From positions 1 through 42,078 of the forward strand of contig MUMD01000441.1 of NCBI GenBank assembly GCA_002155895.1: DNA of 42,078 nucleotides. The letters run 5' to 3'. Below are positions 25,858 to 35,046 of the stretch, piece by piece. How positions within the stretch are numbered: position 1 is the first letter of the stretch; each line of letters begins with the position of its first letter. Below the pieces are notes generated by a model, which made no database searches, had not been told where the DNA came from, and saw nothing but the letters and a program-made list of their open reading frames with translations. Both the position numbers and the translations under genes were made by a program. This stretch comes from Streptomyces rochei. GTDB lineage: Bacteria > Actinomycetota > Actinomycetes > Streptomycetales > Streptomycetaceae.

Positions 25858-25894
25858 GGCGGGCCCCACGCCGGTGGATGTCGGGCTCGGCCGA

Positions 25895-26152
25895 TGGGTC
25901 ACGAGACCGACAGCCGACGCGGCGCGATGCTGCGCTGCGCAGACGAGAGGCTGGACATCGTCGAGAGCGCTCGTGCTCACTCACCCTGAGACCGGCCTCC
26001 GGCACGTCCGCGTCGGCCGGATGGCGATGCTGGGGCCCGCGACCGGTGAGCGCCGTGGTACCGGATGTCCAGCACCACGTGCGCCATGGTGGCTCCGTCG
26101 TCGTCCTCGAACACCTGGAGGCGGTGTCGCGAGGCGTCGTTCGTTGCCTCAT
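25895..26152 (-). pseudogene. DUF1876-family small protein, frameshifted remnant
   Basis: Read leftward from ATG 26152, one frame gives SRHRLQVFEDDDGATMAHVV and LDI, the next gives TTALTGRGPQHRHPADADVP and EAG, and a third gives STSALDDVQPLVCAAQHRAA. Joined, these follow the order of DUF1876 proteins (acidic strand, AxVxLxTGTTxLTGxGxARxHPxDxDVPEIGDELA, helix with LAxxLL). At least three shifts are needed, so it is broken. DUF1876 genes commonly sit in streptomycete stress islands; this call is from memory of the family pattern. Extent is approximate. No other gene was found in 25858-26236. Confidence 0.6.
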
Positions 26153-26236
26153 GGTGGTGGTAGGGGGAGCGGCAACCCAGCTCCCTCGACGCAACCGGCA
26201 GTGTGCTTCTCGTGGCTCTTCGAGAGGGAGGCCACC

Positions 26237-26800
26237 ATGGGTGACCAGAGACCACTCCCCATCGGCGAGGCGTGGCGGGCGATGGCCGCGTGCTTCGTCA
26301 CCACCTTCGCGTTGTTCTCACGGCACCGGGTCCGTATGCCGAGGCAGCTCGTGGGCAAGCAGCTCCGCTTCGCCGACGGCACCAACGCCCGGGTCTACCG
26401 GGAGACCCGCCTCGGGAGCGGGCTGGCGAAGGACCCGTGCACCTTGGTGGTCGCCTTCCGCCTGCGCCTGGTGCGCGGACCGGCCCACGCACTCTTCCGC
26501 CACGAGAGCCTACTCAACACTCCTCTGTTCGTCGGGTTTCCCGGCTTCACCTCGAAGCTGTGGCTGGCCCACGACGAAAGGAACCGGTACCGCGGTGTGT
26601 ACGAGTGGGACGGACAGCGGCGCGCGGAGCTCTACGCGCGCTCCCTCTGGCGCGTACTCGCACTGGTCAGCGTGCCCGGTTCGATCCGGTACATGGTCGT
26701 GCCGGGGCTGCACCGCGACGACATGATCGCCAATCCCCCGCCGGCGCAGGAATCGGAGCCGGACGACACCATATGGTGGCGTACCGCGGTCGCGACATGA
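26237..26800 (+). CDS. Conserved protein of unknown function, partner of the FAD monooxygenase
   Basis: 187 residues with no signal peptide. The core (LVVAFRLRLVRGP, LFVGFPGFTSKLWLAHDE, YRGVYEWDG, ARSLWRVLALVSVPGSIRY) resembles YdhR-like or other dimeric alpha/beta-barrel proteins associated with monooxygenases, but I am not sure of the family. ATG 26237 has GAGGGAGG directly upstream. Its stop overlaps the start of the FAD monooxygenase gene as ATGA, so the two are probably co-translated and functionally linked, perhaps as accessory component or product-handling protein (inference). Confidence 0.8.
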   Translation: MGDQRPLPIGEAWRAMAACFVTTFALFSRHRVRMPRQLVGKQLRFADGTNARVYRETRLGSGLAKDPCTLVVAFRLRLVRGPAHALFRHESLLNTPLFVGFPGFTSKLWLAHDERNRYRGVYEWDGQRRAELYARSLWRVLALVSVPGSIRYMVVPGLHRDDMIANPPPAQESEPDDTIWWRTAVAT

Positions 26801-28380
26801 CTGCGGACCTCTTGGTCGTCGGGGCCGGTCCGACCGGCCTCAGCCTCGCCCTCCAGGCCCATCACCACGGGGCGCGGGTCCGGGTCGTCGAGCGGCGTCC
26901 CGAGATGTTCCGGCCCTCCCGTGCGCTCATCCTGCATCCACGAACCCTGGAGGTCCTGCGCCCGCTCGGCGTCACGAACGCGCTGCTCGGACGGGCTGAC
27001 ACCGCCCCAAGGGTCAACCTGCATCTCGGCACCCATGTCATGGACACCACGCTCGCGGACCTCGCACTGCCGGACACCGCCTTCCCCCACCTGTCCCTCA
27101 TCCGGCAGACCGATGTCGAAACGGTGCTGACGCGGGCGCTCGAAGGCCGTGGAGTGTCGGTCGAACGCGGCACCGAACTGCTCGCTGCCGAGGACCAGGG
27201 GAACCATGCGCGCGCCTTCCTGCGGTCCTCGCACGGTGCCGAGACCATACGCTGCACCTTCGTCGTCGGCTGCGACGGCCCGGACAGTGCTGTGCGGGAC
27301 TGCGCCGACATCGGGTGGCGCGGAAGGCCCTATGCGGAAGAGGTGGTCCTCGCCGACCTGGACGTCGGGGGCATCCCGCCCGGGGCCGGTGCTCAGGCGT
27401 TCGCGGGGCGGCAGGGCCTGCTGTTCCTCTTCCCGCTCGGCGAGCAGGCCACGTGGCGGCTGCTGGCGACGCGGGCGTCCGCCGGTCACACCGTGGGAAG
27501 CGTCGGGCAGCCCGGCGCCGTCGTGCCCGAAGCCGAACTTCATCGCCTTCTGTCCGACGCCGGGACGAACGCACGGATCGAGCGTCTCGCATGGTCGGCC
27601 CGGGTCCCGCTGCGGTGCGGCATCGCCAGGAGGTTCCGCCGGGGCAGGCTGTTCGTCGCGGGAGACGCGGCTCACAACTACTCACCGGCCACCGGACAGG
27701 GCATGAACGCCGGGATCCAGGACGCGGTGAATCTCGGCTGGAAGCTCGCCTTCGCGGCGAGCAACTCGGCGAACAGACCCACGAGCGGGTTCGATGCCGA
27801 CGTCCTGCTCGATTCCTACGACGAGGAGCGCAGAGCGGCCGCGCGCCGACGGCTGCTCCTGACTCACACCTCGTTCTGGGCGGAGGCCTCGACGGACCGG
27901 CTTGCCTCCTGGTTGCGTGCGGTCGCCGCTCCGTGGGCGGCACCGGTCCTCCCCGCCCTTCTGGGGCGACGGCGACTGGTGGCCGAGGCCGTCCGTCTCA
28001 TCTCACAACTGCGCGTCCACTACCGGCGCAGTGCCCTGTCGGTCGAGGGAACACCGCCCCTGCGTGGTGCCCCTCGCCCGGGAGACCGCCTGCCCGACGC
28101 AGTCGTCAGTACGGGAGGATCTTCCGAGGAGTTGCACGACCTGCTGGCCCGTCCCGGCGTGCACCTGCTGCTGCAACGTGACGCGCTTCCCCCGGCAGAC
28201 GCACGCGCCGCGGACCGAGTGACCGTTCTGCGGCTGTCGAACAGCCCTGGCCGAGGCTTGGTGGCCGTCCGCCCGGACGGGCACGTCGGCTTCCGCTGTG
28301 GGGCCGCCGATCCCGCGGGGTTGGCTGGTTGGCTGTCCCTGATCGGCGCGGCGCCGTCGCCGCCGCCCGTGCGGCCGTAG
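26797..28380 (+). CDS. FAD-dependent aromatic-ring monooxygenase (PheA/TfdB family)
   Basis: 527 residues. The FAD-binding GxGxxG appears as VVGAGPTGLSLALQ (about 6-19), the NADPH/FAD DG motif as GCDGPDSAVRD, and the GD motif as RLFVAGDAAHNYSPATGQG followed by MNAGIQDAVNLGWKLA. The C-terminal about 130 residues form the thioredoxin-like tail seen in this family (RPGDRLPDAVV). Relatives hydroxylate phenols, polyketide aromatics or rifamycin. Start ATG 26797 overlaps the preceding gene. No aromatic biosynthesis genes are adjacent on this side; a link to the P450 cluster 6 kb to the left is not evident. Confidence 0.92.
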   Translation: MTADLLVVGAGPTGLSLALQAHHHGARVRVVERRPEMFRPSRALILHPRTLEVLRPLGVTNALLGRADTAPRVNLHLGTHVMDTTLADLALPDTAFPHLSLIRQTDVETVLTRALEGRGVSVERGTELLAAEDQGNHARAFLRSSHGAETIRCTFVVGCDGPDSAVRDCADIGWRGRPYAEEVVLADLDVGGIPPGAGAQAFAGRQGLLFLFPLGEQATWRLLATRASAGHTVGSVGQPGAVVPEAELHRLLSDAGTNARIERLAWSARVPLRCGIARRFRRGRLFVAGDAAHNYSPATGQGMNAGIQDAVNLGWKLAFAASNSANRPTSGFDADVLLDSYDEERRAAARRRLLLTHTSFWAEASTDRLASWLRAVAAPWAAPVLPALLGRRRLVAEAVRLISQLRVHYRRSALSVEGTPPLRGAPRPGDRLPDAVVSTGGSSEELHDLLARPGVHLLLQRDALPPADARAADRVTVLRLSNSPGRGLVAVRPDGHVGFRCGAADPAGLAGWLSLIGAAPSPPPVRP

Positions 28381-28508
28381 AGCACAGGCGACGCCGCCCC
28401 GCCCGCCGCCTCGACCACGCACTCCGCGCCTGTCCTCGCCCTGAGATGCGGGCAGCGTCGAGCTCGGTAACCCTGGAATACGGGGGACGGTGCCGGGAGG
28501 GAGCACCC

Positions 28509-30297
28509 ATGCACTGGTAAACCATCCACAAACAGACCGCTCCGGTCGTCCCGCCCCGCCTAGCCGAGTACGACCGGGCCCGCTCGACGTTCACCTGGTC
28601 AGAGGCGCGCGCCGAGTTGTCCGGGCTTCCTGGCGGCGGACTCAATATGGCGCACGAGGCCGTCGACCGGCACGCGTCCGCCGCGAACGCGGACAAGATC
28701 GCGCTACAGTGCGTCGCGCGCGACAGCTCCGTCTCACGGTGACATACGCGGAACTGGCTCGTCGTACTTCCCGCTTCGCGGGCGTCCTCCGCTCACTCGG
28801 TGTCGGGCGCGGTGACCGGTGTTCACGCTGCTCGGCCGCTGCCCCGAGCTGTACACCTCGGTGCTGGGCACCTTGAAGAACACCAGCGTGCTCTGACCGC
28901 TCTTCTCCGCCTTCGGTCCCGACCCCGTGGCACAGCGCCTGCGCCTCGGAGACGCCAAGGTACTGGTCACCACCGCGGCTCTCTACCGACGCAAGGTGGG
29001 CGAGCGTCGCGCGTCGGTGCCCGAGCTGAAGCACGTCCTCATCGTGGGGCCCGGCGCCGAAGAGCTGCCCGGAACGGCATCCTTCGACCATCTCATGTCC
29101 GAGGCCCGGGACACCTTCACTGTGCCGGCCACCGCGCCCGAGGACATGGCTCTGCTGCACTTCACCAGTGGCACCACCGGTACCCCCAAGGGCGCCGTCC
29201 ACGTGCACGAGGCTGTCGTCGCCCACTACGCCACGGCCGCGTACGCGCTCGATCTGCACCCGGACGACGTGTACTGGTGCACGGCCGACCCCGGCTGGGT
29301 CACCGGCATGTCGTACGGGATCATCGCTCCGTTGGTCCACGGTGTCACGGTGGTCGTCGACGAGGGAGACTACAACGCCCGGCGCTGGTACCGGATCCTC
29401 GCTGAACAGCACGTCACCGTCTGGTACACGGCCCCCACCGCCCTGCGCATGCTGATGCGTGCCACGCCGCGCCAGGGCCCGTACGACCTGCCGCGCTCCT
29501 ACGACCTGTCGGCGCTGCGTTTCATCGCCTCCGTCGGCGAGCCTCTCAATCCGGAGGCCATCGTATGGGGACGGGACGTGCTGGGACTGCCGGTGCACGA
29601 CAACTGGTGGCAGACGGAGACCGGCAGCATCATGATCGCGAACTTCGCCGCCTGCGAGATCCGTCCAGGCTCGATGGGTCGGCCGCTCCCCGGTGTCGAG
29701 GCGACAGTACTCAAGCGGGACGCACAGGGCCGGGTCCGGCTCACCGACGGCAAGGTAGCGGAAGTGGAAGGCCCCGGGATCGAGGGCGAACTGGCGCTGC
29801 GGCCAGGCTGGCCGTCGATGTTCCGCGGATATCTGCACGACGACGAGCGTTACGAGGCCGCGTTCGCCGACGGCTGGTATCTGACGGGTGAGGTGGTCCG
29901 CCGGGACGCGGACGGGTGGTACTGGTTCGTGGGACGCGCCGACGACGTCATCAAGTCGGCGGGACACCTCATCGGCCCGTTCGAGGTGGAGAGCGCGCTG
30001 CTGGAGCACCCGGCAGTCGCCGAAGTCGGGGTGATCGGGCGACCGGACCCGGTCGCCGGCAACGTCGTCAAGGCGTTCGTGTCGTTGGCGCACGGTGCGG
30101 AGCCGACTCCAGAGCTGAAGAGGGAACTGCTGTCCTTCGGCCGACGCAGGCTGGGACCCGCTGTCGCCCCCAAGGAGATCTCGTTCGACCAGAACCTGCC
30201 CAAGACCCGCAGCGGCAAGGTGATGCGCCGCCTGTTGCGGGCGCGTGAACTCGGTCTGCCCACAGGCGACGTGTCAACCCTGGAGGGAACGGCATGA
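28509..30297 (+). pseudogene. Acetyl-CoA-synthetase-like AMP-forming ligase with a disrupted N-terminus
   Basis: A good ribosome site (GGGAGGG) precedes ATG 28509, but the frame hits TAA at 28518-28520 (fourth codon). Beyond it the same frame is family-like (PPRLAEYDRARSTFTWSEAR, NMAHEAVDRHASAANADK). A one-base loss near 28720 moves to LTVTYAELARRTSRFAGVLR, a second near 28817 moves to VFTLLGRCPELYTSVLG, then TGA interrupts [17 protein letters not shown] near 28887. From GTG 28927 the remaining 456 codons are intact, with the P-loop [28 protein letters not shown] and the A10-type Lys in [13 protein letters not shown]. Full-length enzyme cannot be made; a shortened product from GTG 28927 would lack part of the acyl-binding domain. 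It overlaps E1alpha by ATGA. Confidence 0.85.
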
Positions 30298-31385
30298 GCG
30301 TGGCCCGCCCGTCCCGCACCCGGAAGACCCCCGCGCCTTCGAAGTCCGGCAGAAAGCCGACGTCCTCCAAGGACGAAGCGAGCGCCCGGCCTCCCTCCGC
30401 GCACGGGACCGCCGGACACAGGAAGGACCTGCTGCAGGCGATGCTGCGCGTCCGGCGCTTCGAGGAACGGTGCGTCGAGCTGTACAGCGCCGCCAAGATC
30501 CGCGGTTTCGTCCACCTCTACATCGGTGAGGAGGCCGTAGCCGTCGGCGTCAACGAGTACCTGACCCCGGACGACGCGGTCGTCTCCACCTACCGCGAGC
30601 ACGGGCACGCCTTGGCCCGTGGCATCCCGGCCGAGGCCGTCATGGCGGAGATGTACGGCCGGACCACGGGATGCAGCGGCGGCAGGGGCGGCTCGATGCA
30701 CCTGTTCGACGCCGCCCGCCGCTTCTACGGCGGCAACGCCATAGTTGCCGGCGGCCTTCCCCTGGCCGCCGGCCTCGCGCTCGCCGACCGGATGCGCGGA
30801 CAGGAACGTGTCACCTGCTGCTTCTTCGGCGACGGCGCGTTCGCCGAGGGCGAGTTCCATGAGACCGCGAACCTGGCCGCGCTGGGGCAGCTCCCCGTGC
30901 TGTTCATCTGCGAGAACAATCTCTACGCCATGGGCACGGCCCTGGAGCGGCACGAGGCGCAGACGGACTTGGCCATGCGCAGCGCCTCGTACGGCATGAT
31001 CGCCTGGGCCGTGGACGGCATGGACGTCGAAGCCGTCGAACAGGCCACCCGGAAGGCCGTCGAAGGCATCCGCGCCGGCACCGGACCGGACCTCCTGGAA
31101 ATGCGCACCTACCGCTTCCGCGCCCACTCGATGTACGACCCGGACCGGTACCGTCACAAGGCGGAGGTGGAGCGGTGGAAGGAGCGGGATCCGATCCTCC
31201 TCCTCGCCGAGCGCATGCGCGACAACGGCGAACTGGACGACAAGGAACTGGCTCGTACGGAGCGACGCATCGGCCGCGAGGTCGACCACGCCGTCGAGGC
31301 GGCGGAACAAGGCCCCCAGGAACCGGTCGATCACCTGCTCCACCACGTCACCGGTTCCTCGGCCGGGACGGTGGGCCGACCGTGA
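30294..31385 (+). CDS. pdhA: Pyruvate/2-oxoacid dehydrogenase E1 component, alpha subunit
   Basis: 363 residues. After a basic, Pro/Ser-rich tail of about 40 residues, the E1alpha fold begins ([19 protein letters not shown]). The thiamine-diphosphate motif is [12 protein letters not shown]...CENN (Gly179-Asp180-Gly181 and Asn208-Asn209), and the phosphorylation-loop region reads [14 protein letters not shown]. It decarboxylates a 2-oxoacid with E1beta and passes the acyl group to the E2 lipoyl arm. Pyruvate is likely because acetyl-CoA chemistry surrounds it, but branched-chain or acetoin-type substrates are possible. ATGA overlap with the synthetase pseudogene and GTGA overlap with E1beta define an operon. 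Confidence 0.92.
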   Translation: MSVARPSRTRKTPAPSKSGRKPTSSKDEASARPPSAHGTAGHRKDLLQAMLRVRRFEERCVELYSAAKIRGFVHLYIGEEAVAVGVNEYLTPDDAVVSTYREHGHALARGIPAEAVMAEMYGRTTGCSGGRGGSMHLFDAARRFYGGNAIVAGGLPLAAGLALADRMRGQERVTCCFFGDGAFAEGEFHETANLAALGQLPVLFICENNLYAMGTALERHEAQTDLAMRSASYGMIAWAVDGMDVEAVEQATRKAVEGIRAGTGPDLLEMRTYRFRAHSMYDPDRYRHKAEVERWKERDPILLLAERMRDNGELDDKELARTERRIGREVDHAVEAAEQGPQEPVDHLLHHVTGSSAGTVGRP

Positions 31386-32380
31386 GCAGCAGCGACGTGA
31401 AGCAGCCGGAGAGGACCACCTACCGGGAGGCGATGCGCGAGGCGCTCCGGGAGGCCCTGCGCTCGGACGATCGTGTCTTCCTCATGGGTGAGGACGTGGG
31501 CCGGTACGGCGGGTGCTTCGGCGTCAGCCTCGGCCTGCTGGAGGAGTTCGGCCCCGAACGGGTCCGCGACACCCCGCTGTCCGAATCAGCGTTCGTCGGC
31601 GCCGGTATCGGCGCCGCTCTGGCCGGCATGCGCCCGATCGTCGAGATCATGACCGTCAACTTCAGCCTGCTCGCTCTCGACCAAATACTCAACAACGCCG
31701 CCACACTCCGCCACATGTCGGGCGGCCAGCTCGCTGTGCCGCTGGTCATCCGCATGACCACAGGTGCAGGACGCCAGCTCGCCGCGCAACACTCGCACAG
31801 CCTGGAGGGCTGGTACGCACACATTCCCGGCATCCGCGTTCTCGCCCCTGCCACCCTTCAAGACGCCCGTCACATGTTGCCCTCAGCGCTCGCCGATCCG
31901 GACCCCGTGCTGATCTTCGAGCACGGGAGCCTATACAACGTCTCCGGCGAACTCCCGTCGACGGTACAGACCGTGGACGCGGACCACGCCGCGATCTGCC
32001 GCCCCGGCACCGACATCTCCCTGATCACGTACGGAGGTTCGCTGCCCAAAGCCCTCGCGGCGGCGGACGAGCTGGCCACCGGCGGCATCAGTGCGGAGGT
32101 GATCGACCTCCGCACGCTCCGCCCCCTGGACCATGCGACGGTCACCTCCTCTGTGGCTCGCACTCACCGTGCCGTGGTCATCGACGAAGCGTGGCGGACC
32201 GGAAGCCTCGCCGCGGAGGTTTCCGCCCGCATTGCCGAGGATGCGTTCTACGACCTGGACGCGCCCGTGGAGCGGGTATGCAGCGCCGAGGTACCCATTC
32301 CGTACGCCCGTCAGCTCGAGGAGGCCGCCCTGCCGCAGACCGCTGACATCGTCGCGGCCGTGCATGGGGCGGTGGACTGA
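31382..32380 (+). CDS. pdhB: Pyruvate/2-oxoacid dehydrogenase E1 component, beta subunit
   Basis: 332 residues with the E1beta transketolase-like halves: [60 protein letters not shown] (thiamine-contacting Glu), then [18 protein letters not shown] and the C-domain [15 protein letters not shown] 31382 overlaps the E1alpha stop as GTGA, so coupled translation and an alpha2beta2 complex are expected. E2 follows after 2 bp. Confidence 0.92.
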   Translation: MSSSDVKQPERTTYREAMREALREALRSDDRVFLMGEDVGRYGGCFGVSLGLLEEFGPERVRDTPLSESAFVGAGIGAALAGMRPIVEIMTVNFSLLALDQILNNAATLRHMSGGQLAVPLVIRMTTGAGRQLAAQHSHSLEGWYAHIPGIRVLAPATLQDARHMLPSALADPDPVLIFEHGSLYNVSGELPSTVQTVDADHAAICRPGTDISLITYGGSLPKALAAADELATGGISAEVIDLRTLRPLDHATVTSSVARTHRAVVIDEAWRTGSLAAEVSARIAEDAFYDLDAPVERVCSAEVPIPYARQLEEAALPQTADIVAAVHGAVD

Positions 32381-32382
32381 TC

Positions 32383-33756
32383 ATGGCGGAGTTCACCATG
32401 CCGTCCCTCGGAGCGGACATGGACGAGGGAACCCTCACGGAATGGCTTGTGCGGTCCGGTGACCACGTCCACCGGGGGGACCCGGTCGCGGTCGTAGAAA
32501 CCGCCAAGTCGACCATCGAGGTGGAGTGCTTCTACACCGGCATCGTGACGGATCTCCTTGTCGAGCCCGGCACGACCGTTCCGGTGGGCACACCGCTCGC
32601 TCTGATCGGGTCGTCCGAGAGAGCACGGCCCACCCGGCACGCCCCGACGAACGACAAGCCGTCCGAGCCAGCCGCACCGGAACACCTCCGGGAGCCCTCC
32701 TCGTCACCGCTTGCTTCCGTGCCGGCACCGGTGCCCTCCGCCGCCCAGCTGCCAGCGCACACCGAGGCCGGCCCCTTGGCCCGGCACCTCGCGGAGCGGA
32801 GCGGTGTCGACCTGGGCGGGCTGCACGGCTCCGGACCCGGGGGACGTGTCACCCGAGCAGATGTCGAAGACGCGGCAGCCGCGCGACCCGGTACGGCGCC
32901 GTCTCGTGCGCGCGCCACCCCCTTCGCCCGGCGGCTCGCCACCGAACTGGGCGTCGACCTCGCCACAGTGACGGGCACGGGGAGAGACTCGGCCATCCGG
33001 TCCTCGGACGTTCGCCGGGCGGTGCCCGGCCCGGCCCCAGCCGCGCCCGCCGGCCCCGTGGCTCCTTCTGACACTCGCCCGCCCGAAGACCGGACGGCGG
33101 CCATGCGTCAGGCGATCGCCGGCCTGATGAGCCGCGCCAACCGAGACATCCCCCACTACTACCTTTCCACGACCGTGGACATGGCCGCCGCGTCGGACTG
33201 GCTGCGCGAGCACAACCGGCGCAGTCCTGTCGGTGAGCGGCTGCTCCCCGCCGCCCTGCTGCTCAAGGCCACGGCGCTGGGCGCCCGGGAGGTGCCCGAC
33301 CTCAACGGCTCCTGGACCGAGGATCACTTCACGGCCGCCGATGGCGTCCACCTCGGCGTAGCTGTGTCGCTGCGGGGCGGTGGCCTTGTCGCCCCCACCC
33401 TGCACCACGCCGACACGCTCCCCCTTCCCCAGTTGATGACGGCCCTCAAGGACCTGGTCAGCCGGGCCCGCACGGGCAGACTGCGCGGTTCCGATGTGTC
33501 AGGGGCCACCATCACCGTCACGAATCTGGGCGATCAGGGTGTGGAGAGTGTCTTCGGTGTGATCCATCCGCCCCAGGTGGCCCTGGTCGGCTTCGGTCGG
33601 GTGGTTCACCGACCGTGGGCCGTCGACGGCCTTCTGGGAGTACGGCCCGTCGTCACGGCGACTCTCTCGGCGGACCACCGGGCGACGGACGGCGTCGTCG
33701 GGGCCCGCTACCTCGCTGCGGTCACCCGTCTCGTCCAGAATCCGGAACACCTGTGA
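32383..33756 (+). CDS. pdhC: Dihydrolipoamide acyltransferase (E2) with one lipoyl domain and two subunit-binding-like domains
   Basis: 457 residues. Residues 1-76 form a lipoyl domain with the lipoylation Lys42 in VETAKSTIEVE (usually ETDKA, so the Asp is replaced). Linker, then two segments that both look like peripheral subunit-binding domains: 129-163 (PLARHLAERSGVDLGGLHGS) and 178-212 (TPFARRLATELGVDLATVTG). The catalytic domain ends in SADHRATDGVVGARYLA with His432 and Asp436 of HxxxDG. No E3 (lipoamide dehydrogenase) gene is nearby, so the cell's common E3 must serve. The stop codon overlaps a GTG in front of the acyl carrier protein gene. Confidence 0.92.
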   Translation: MAEFTMPSLGADMDEGTLTEWLVRSGDHVHRGDPVAVVETAKSTIEVECFYTGIVTDLLVEPGTTVPVGTPLALIGSSERARPTRHAPTNDKPSEPAAPEHLREPSSSPLASVPAPVPSAAQLPAHTEAGPLARHLAERSGVDLGGLHGSGPGGRVTRADVEDAAAARPGTAPSRARATPFARRLATELGVDLATVTGTGRDSAIRSSDVRRAVPGPAPAAPAGPVAPSDTRPPEDRTAAMRQAIAGLMSRANRDIPHYYLSTTVDMAAASDWLREHNRRSPVGERLLPAALLLKATALGAREVPDLNGSWTEDHFTAADGVHLGVAVSLRGGGLVAPTLHHADTLPLPQLMTALKDLVSRARTGRLRGSDVSGATITVTNLGDQGVESVFGVIHPPQVALVGFGRVVHRPWAVDGLLGVRPVVTATLSADHRATDGVVGARYLAAVTRLVQNPEHL

Positions 33757-33758
33757 AC

Positions 33759-34004
33759 ATGAACAGAACCGACGCACTCGAGAGGGTCAGGCAGGCGCTC
33801 TCCTCGGTGATCCCTGACGCCGATGTCGCCGACCTGGCACCTCAGGACGAGTTTCGCGAGGCTCTTGAGATGGACTCGCTGGATTTCCTGAACTTCGTGG
33901 AGGTTCTCAGCGAACGGGCCGGTGTCCGCATCGATGACGAGGACGCATCCCGGCTCAGCACGCTGTCGGCCTGCGCCGACTTCCTGATCAACCGCACGCA
34001 ATGA
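33759..34004 (+). CDS. Acyl carrier protein
   Basis: 81 residues, the size and helical pattern of an ACP. The phosphopantetheine site is Ser40 in ALEMDSLDFLNFVEVL (family DSL). IDDEDASRLSTLSACADFL forms helices 3-4. ATG 33759 is preferred; GTG 33753 overlaps the E2 stop as GTGA and would add two residues. Its position at the end of a dehydrogenase-complex operon is unusual: it suggests that acyl groups made by the complex, or activated by the upstream ligase, are passed to a carrier (inference). No ketosynthase is nearby. Confidence 0.88.
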   Translation: MNRTDALERVRQALSSVIPDADVADLAPQDEFREALEMDSLDFLNFVEVLSERAGVRIDDEDASRLSTLSACADFLINRTQ

Positions 34005-34117
34005 GGACGGTCCCTCGGCGTTGCCGTGACGTCGTTACCGCCAGGAAGACGAACCTCGGTCCAGCCCGCCTCGGGAGATGGCCACGCCCCAGTGTCATGC
34101 GCGACACCCGAGTGCGG

Positions 34118-34516
34118 TCAGGGCCCGGCAGACGTGAGCGCGTTCAGCGCCGCGTCGAGACGGCGGCCGGCTTCGTCGGCCACGGGCGTCATGGCGTCGA
34201 CGCCCGTGAGGGTGACCATGGTGCCGGGGTCGATGACCTCGACGACCACTCGGTCGCCGTCGCCACGGACGACGACGTTGCAGGGCAACAGGAGCCCTAC
34301 GGACCGGTCGGCCTCCAGGGCCCGGTGCGCCAGCGGCGGGTTGCAGGCTCCGAAGATCAGGTAGGGCTCCATGTCCTCACCCAACTTGGCCTTCAAAGTC
34401 GCCTGTACGTCGATCTCGGTCAGGACTCCGAAACCCTGGTCGGCCAAGGCCTGGCGGACGTCGTGCTGCACCTGATCGAACGGGCCTTCCAACATGACGG
34501 TGCGACCGTAACGCAT
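34118..34516 (-). CDS. DUF302-family protein
   Basis: 132 residues. Matches the DUF302 pattern: FDQVQHDVRQALADQGFGVLTEIDVQATLKAKLG, then YLIFGACNPPLAHRALEADRSVGLLLPCNVVV with Cys in both segments, and a C-terminal strand-helix. Cytoplasmic, function unknown; the family is frequent in stress and sulfur-related gene sets. ATG 34516 has a strong GGGAGGAAG site. It runs against the flanking genes. Confidence 0.9.
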   Translation of the reverse strand: MRYGRTVMLEGPFDQVQHDVRQALADQGFGVLTEIDVQATLKAKLGEDMEPYLIFGACNPPLAHRALEADRSVGLLLPCNVVVRGDGDRVVVEVIDPGTMVTLTGVDAMTPVADEAGRRLDAALNALTSAGP

Positions 34517-35046
34517 GGTGCTTCCTCCCGGTTTCTGAGGCTACCGGGGTACCCGGCGAGCGCACTCATCACGCGTCTCACGAGGGAAGGCCGCGAGGTT
34601 GACGAGTCACTCGACTTCTTCTGCTTCGGCCAAGCCTGTGCCCCGCACCCGTGCGCTGGTGCGGGGAAGAGAAGGCTTTGGTGGTTCCCCCTCCTCAGCC
34701 CTGTGTGATGTGACCGGACCGGAGGGCGAGAAGGGCCGGGACAGAGAGGCTGCGACGGGGTGATCGCCTGCGTTCGTGCCCTTGAGGTGCCGCAAGCGGA
34801 TCGTGTCGAACTCCTTCACATACCGACGCCCTGTACGCCGGATCGATCCCCTGGTGCTGCGGCCCGCCGCGGAGGCCGTGCTCCGGGGCAGCACCTGTCC
34901 GGTTCGCGGCGACAGCCACGCGGTCGCACAGCCGGCTCGCGTTCCCTGCGGGCGCGGGGGAGATCGACCACGTGCGCATGCGCTGCTCGTGACCGACCAG
35001 TACCGTGCTGACACGGAGGGCATCGAAATGCGGGGTCGGAGGTGGC
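34517..35046. other. Divergent intergenic region between DUF302 and PPK2 genes
   Basis: 530 bp. No gene is supported; open frames here are Arg/Pro-rich shadows. The region contains a large two-tier hairpin at 34632-34678 (listed separately) and should include both promoters. Confidence 0.5.
34632..34678. ncRNA. Two-tier hairpin, possible small RNA or attenuator
   Basis: Inner stem CCCCGCACC (34641-34649) pairs perfectly with GGTGCGGGG (34658-34666) around an 8-nt loop. Outer arms AAGCCT (34632-34637) and AGGCTT (34673-34678) pair again. The structure lies between two divergent genes, about 120 bp from one and 370 bp from the other, so it does not terminate either. On the plus strand it could end a short transcript or form part of a long leader of the PPK2 gene. 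Whether it is transcribed is unknown. Confidence 0.35.

Noticed and set aside
28880..28895. In-frame TGA in the synthetase gene, read as possible selenocysteine
   Set aside because: It lies with an early TAA and two frameshifts, no selenocysteine-type hairpin was seen after it, and the family does not need it; simple decay explains it.
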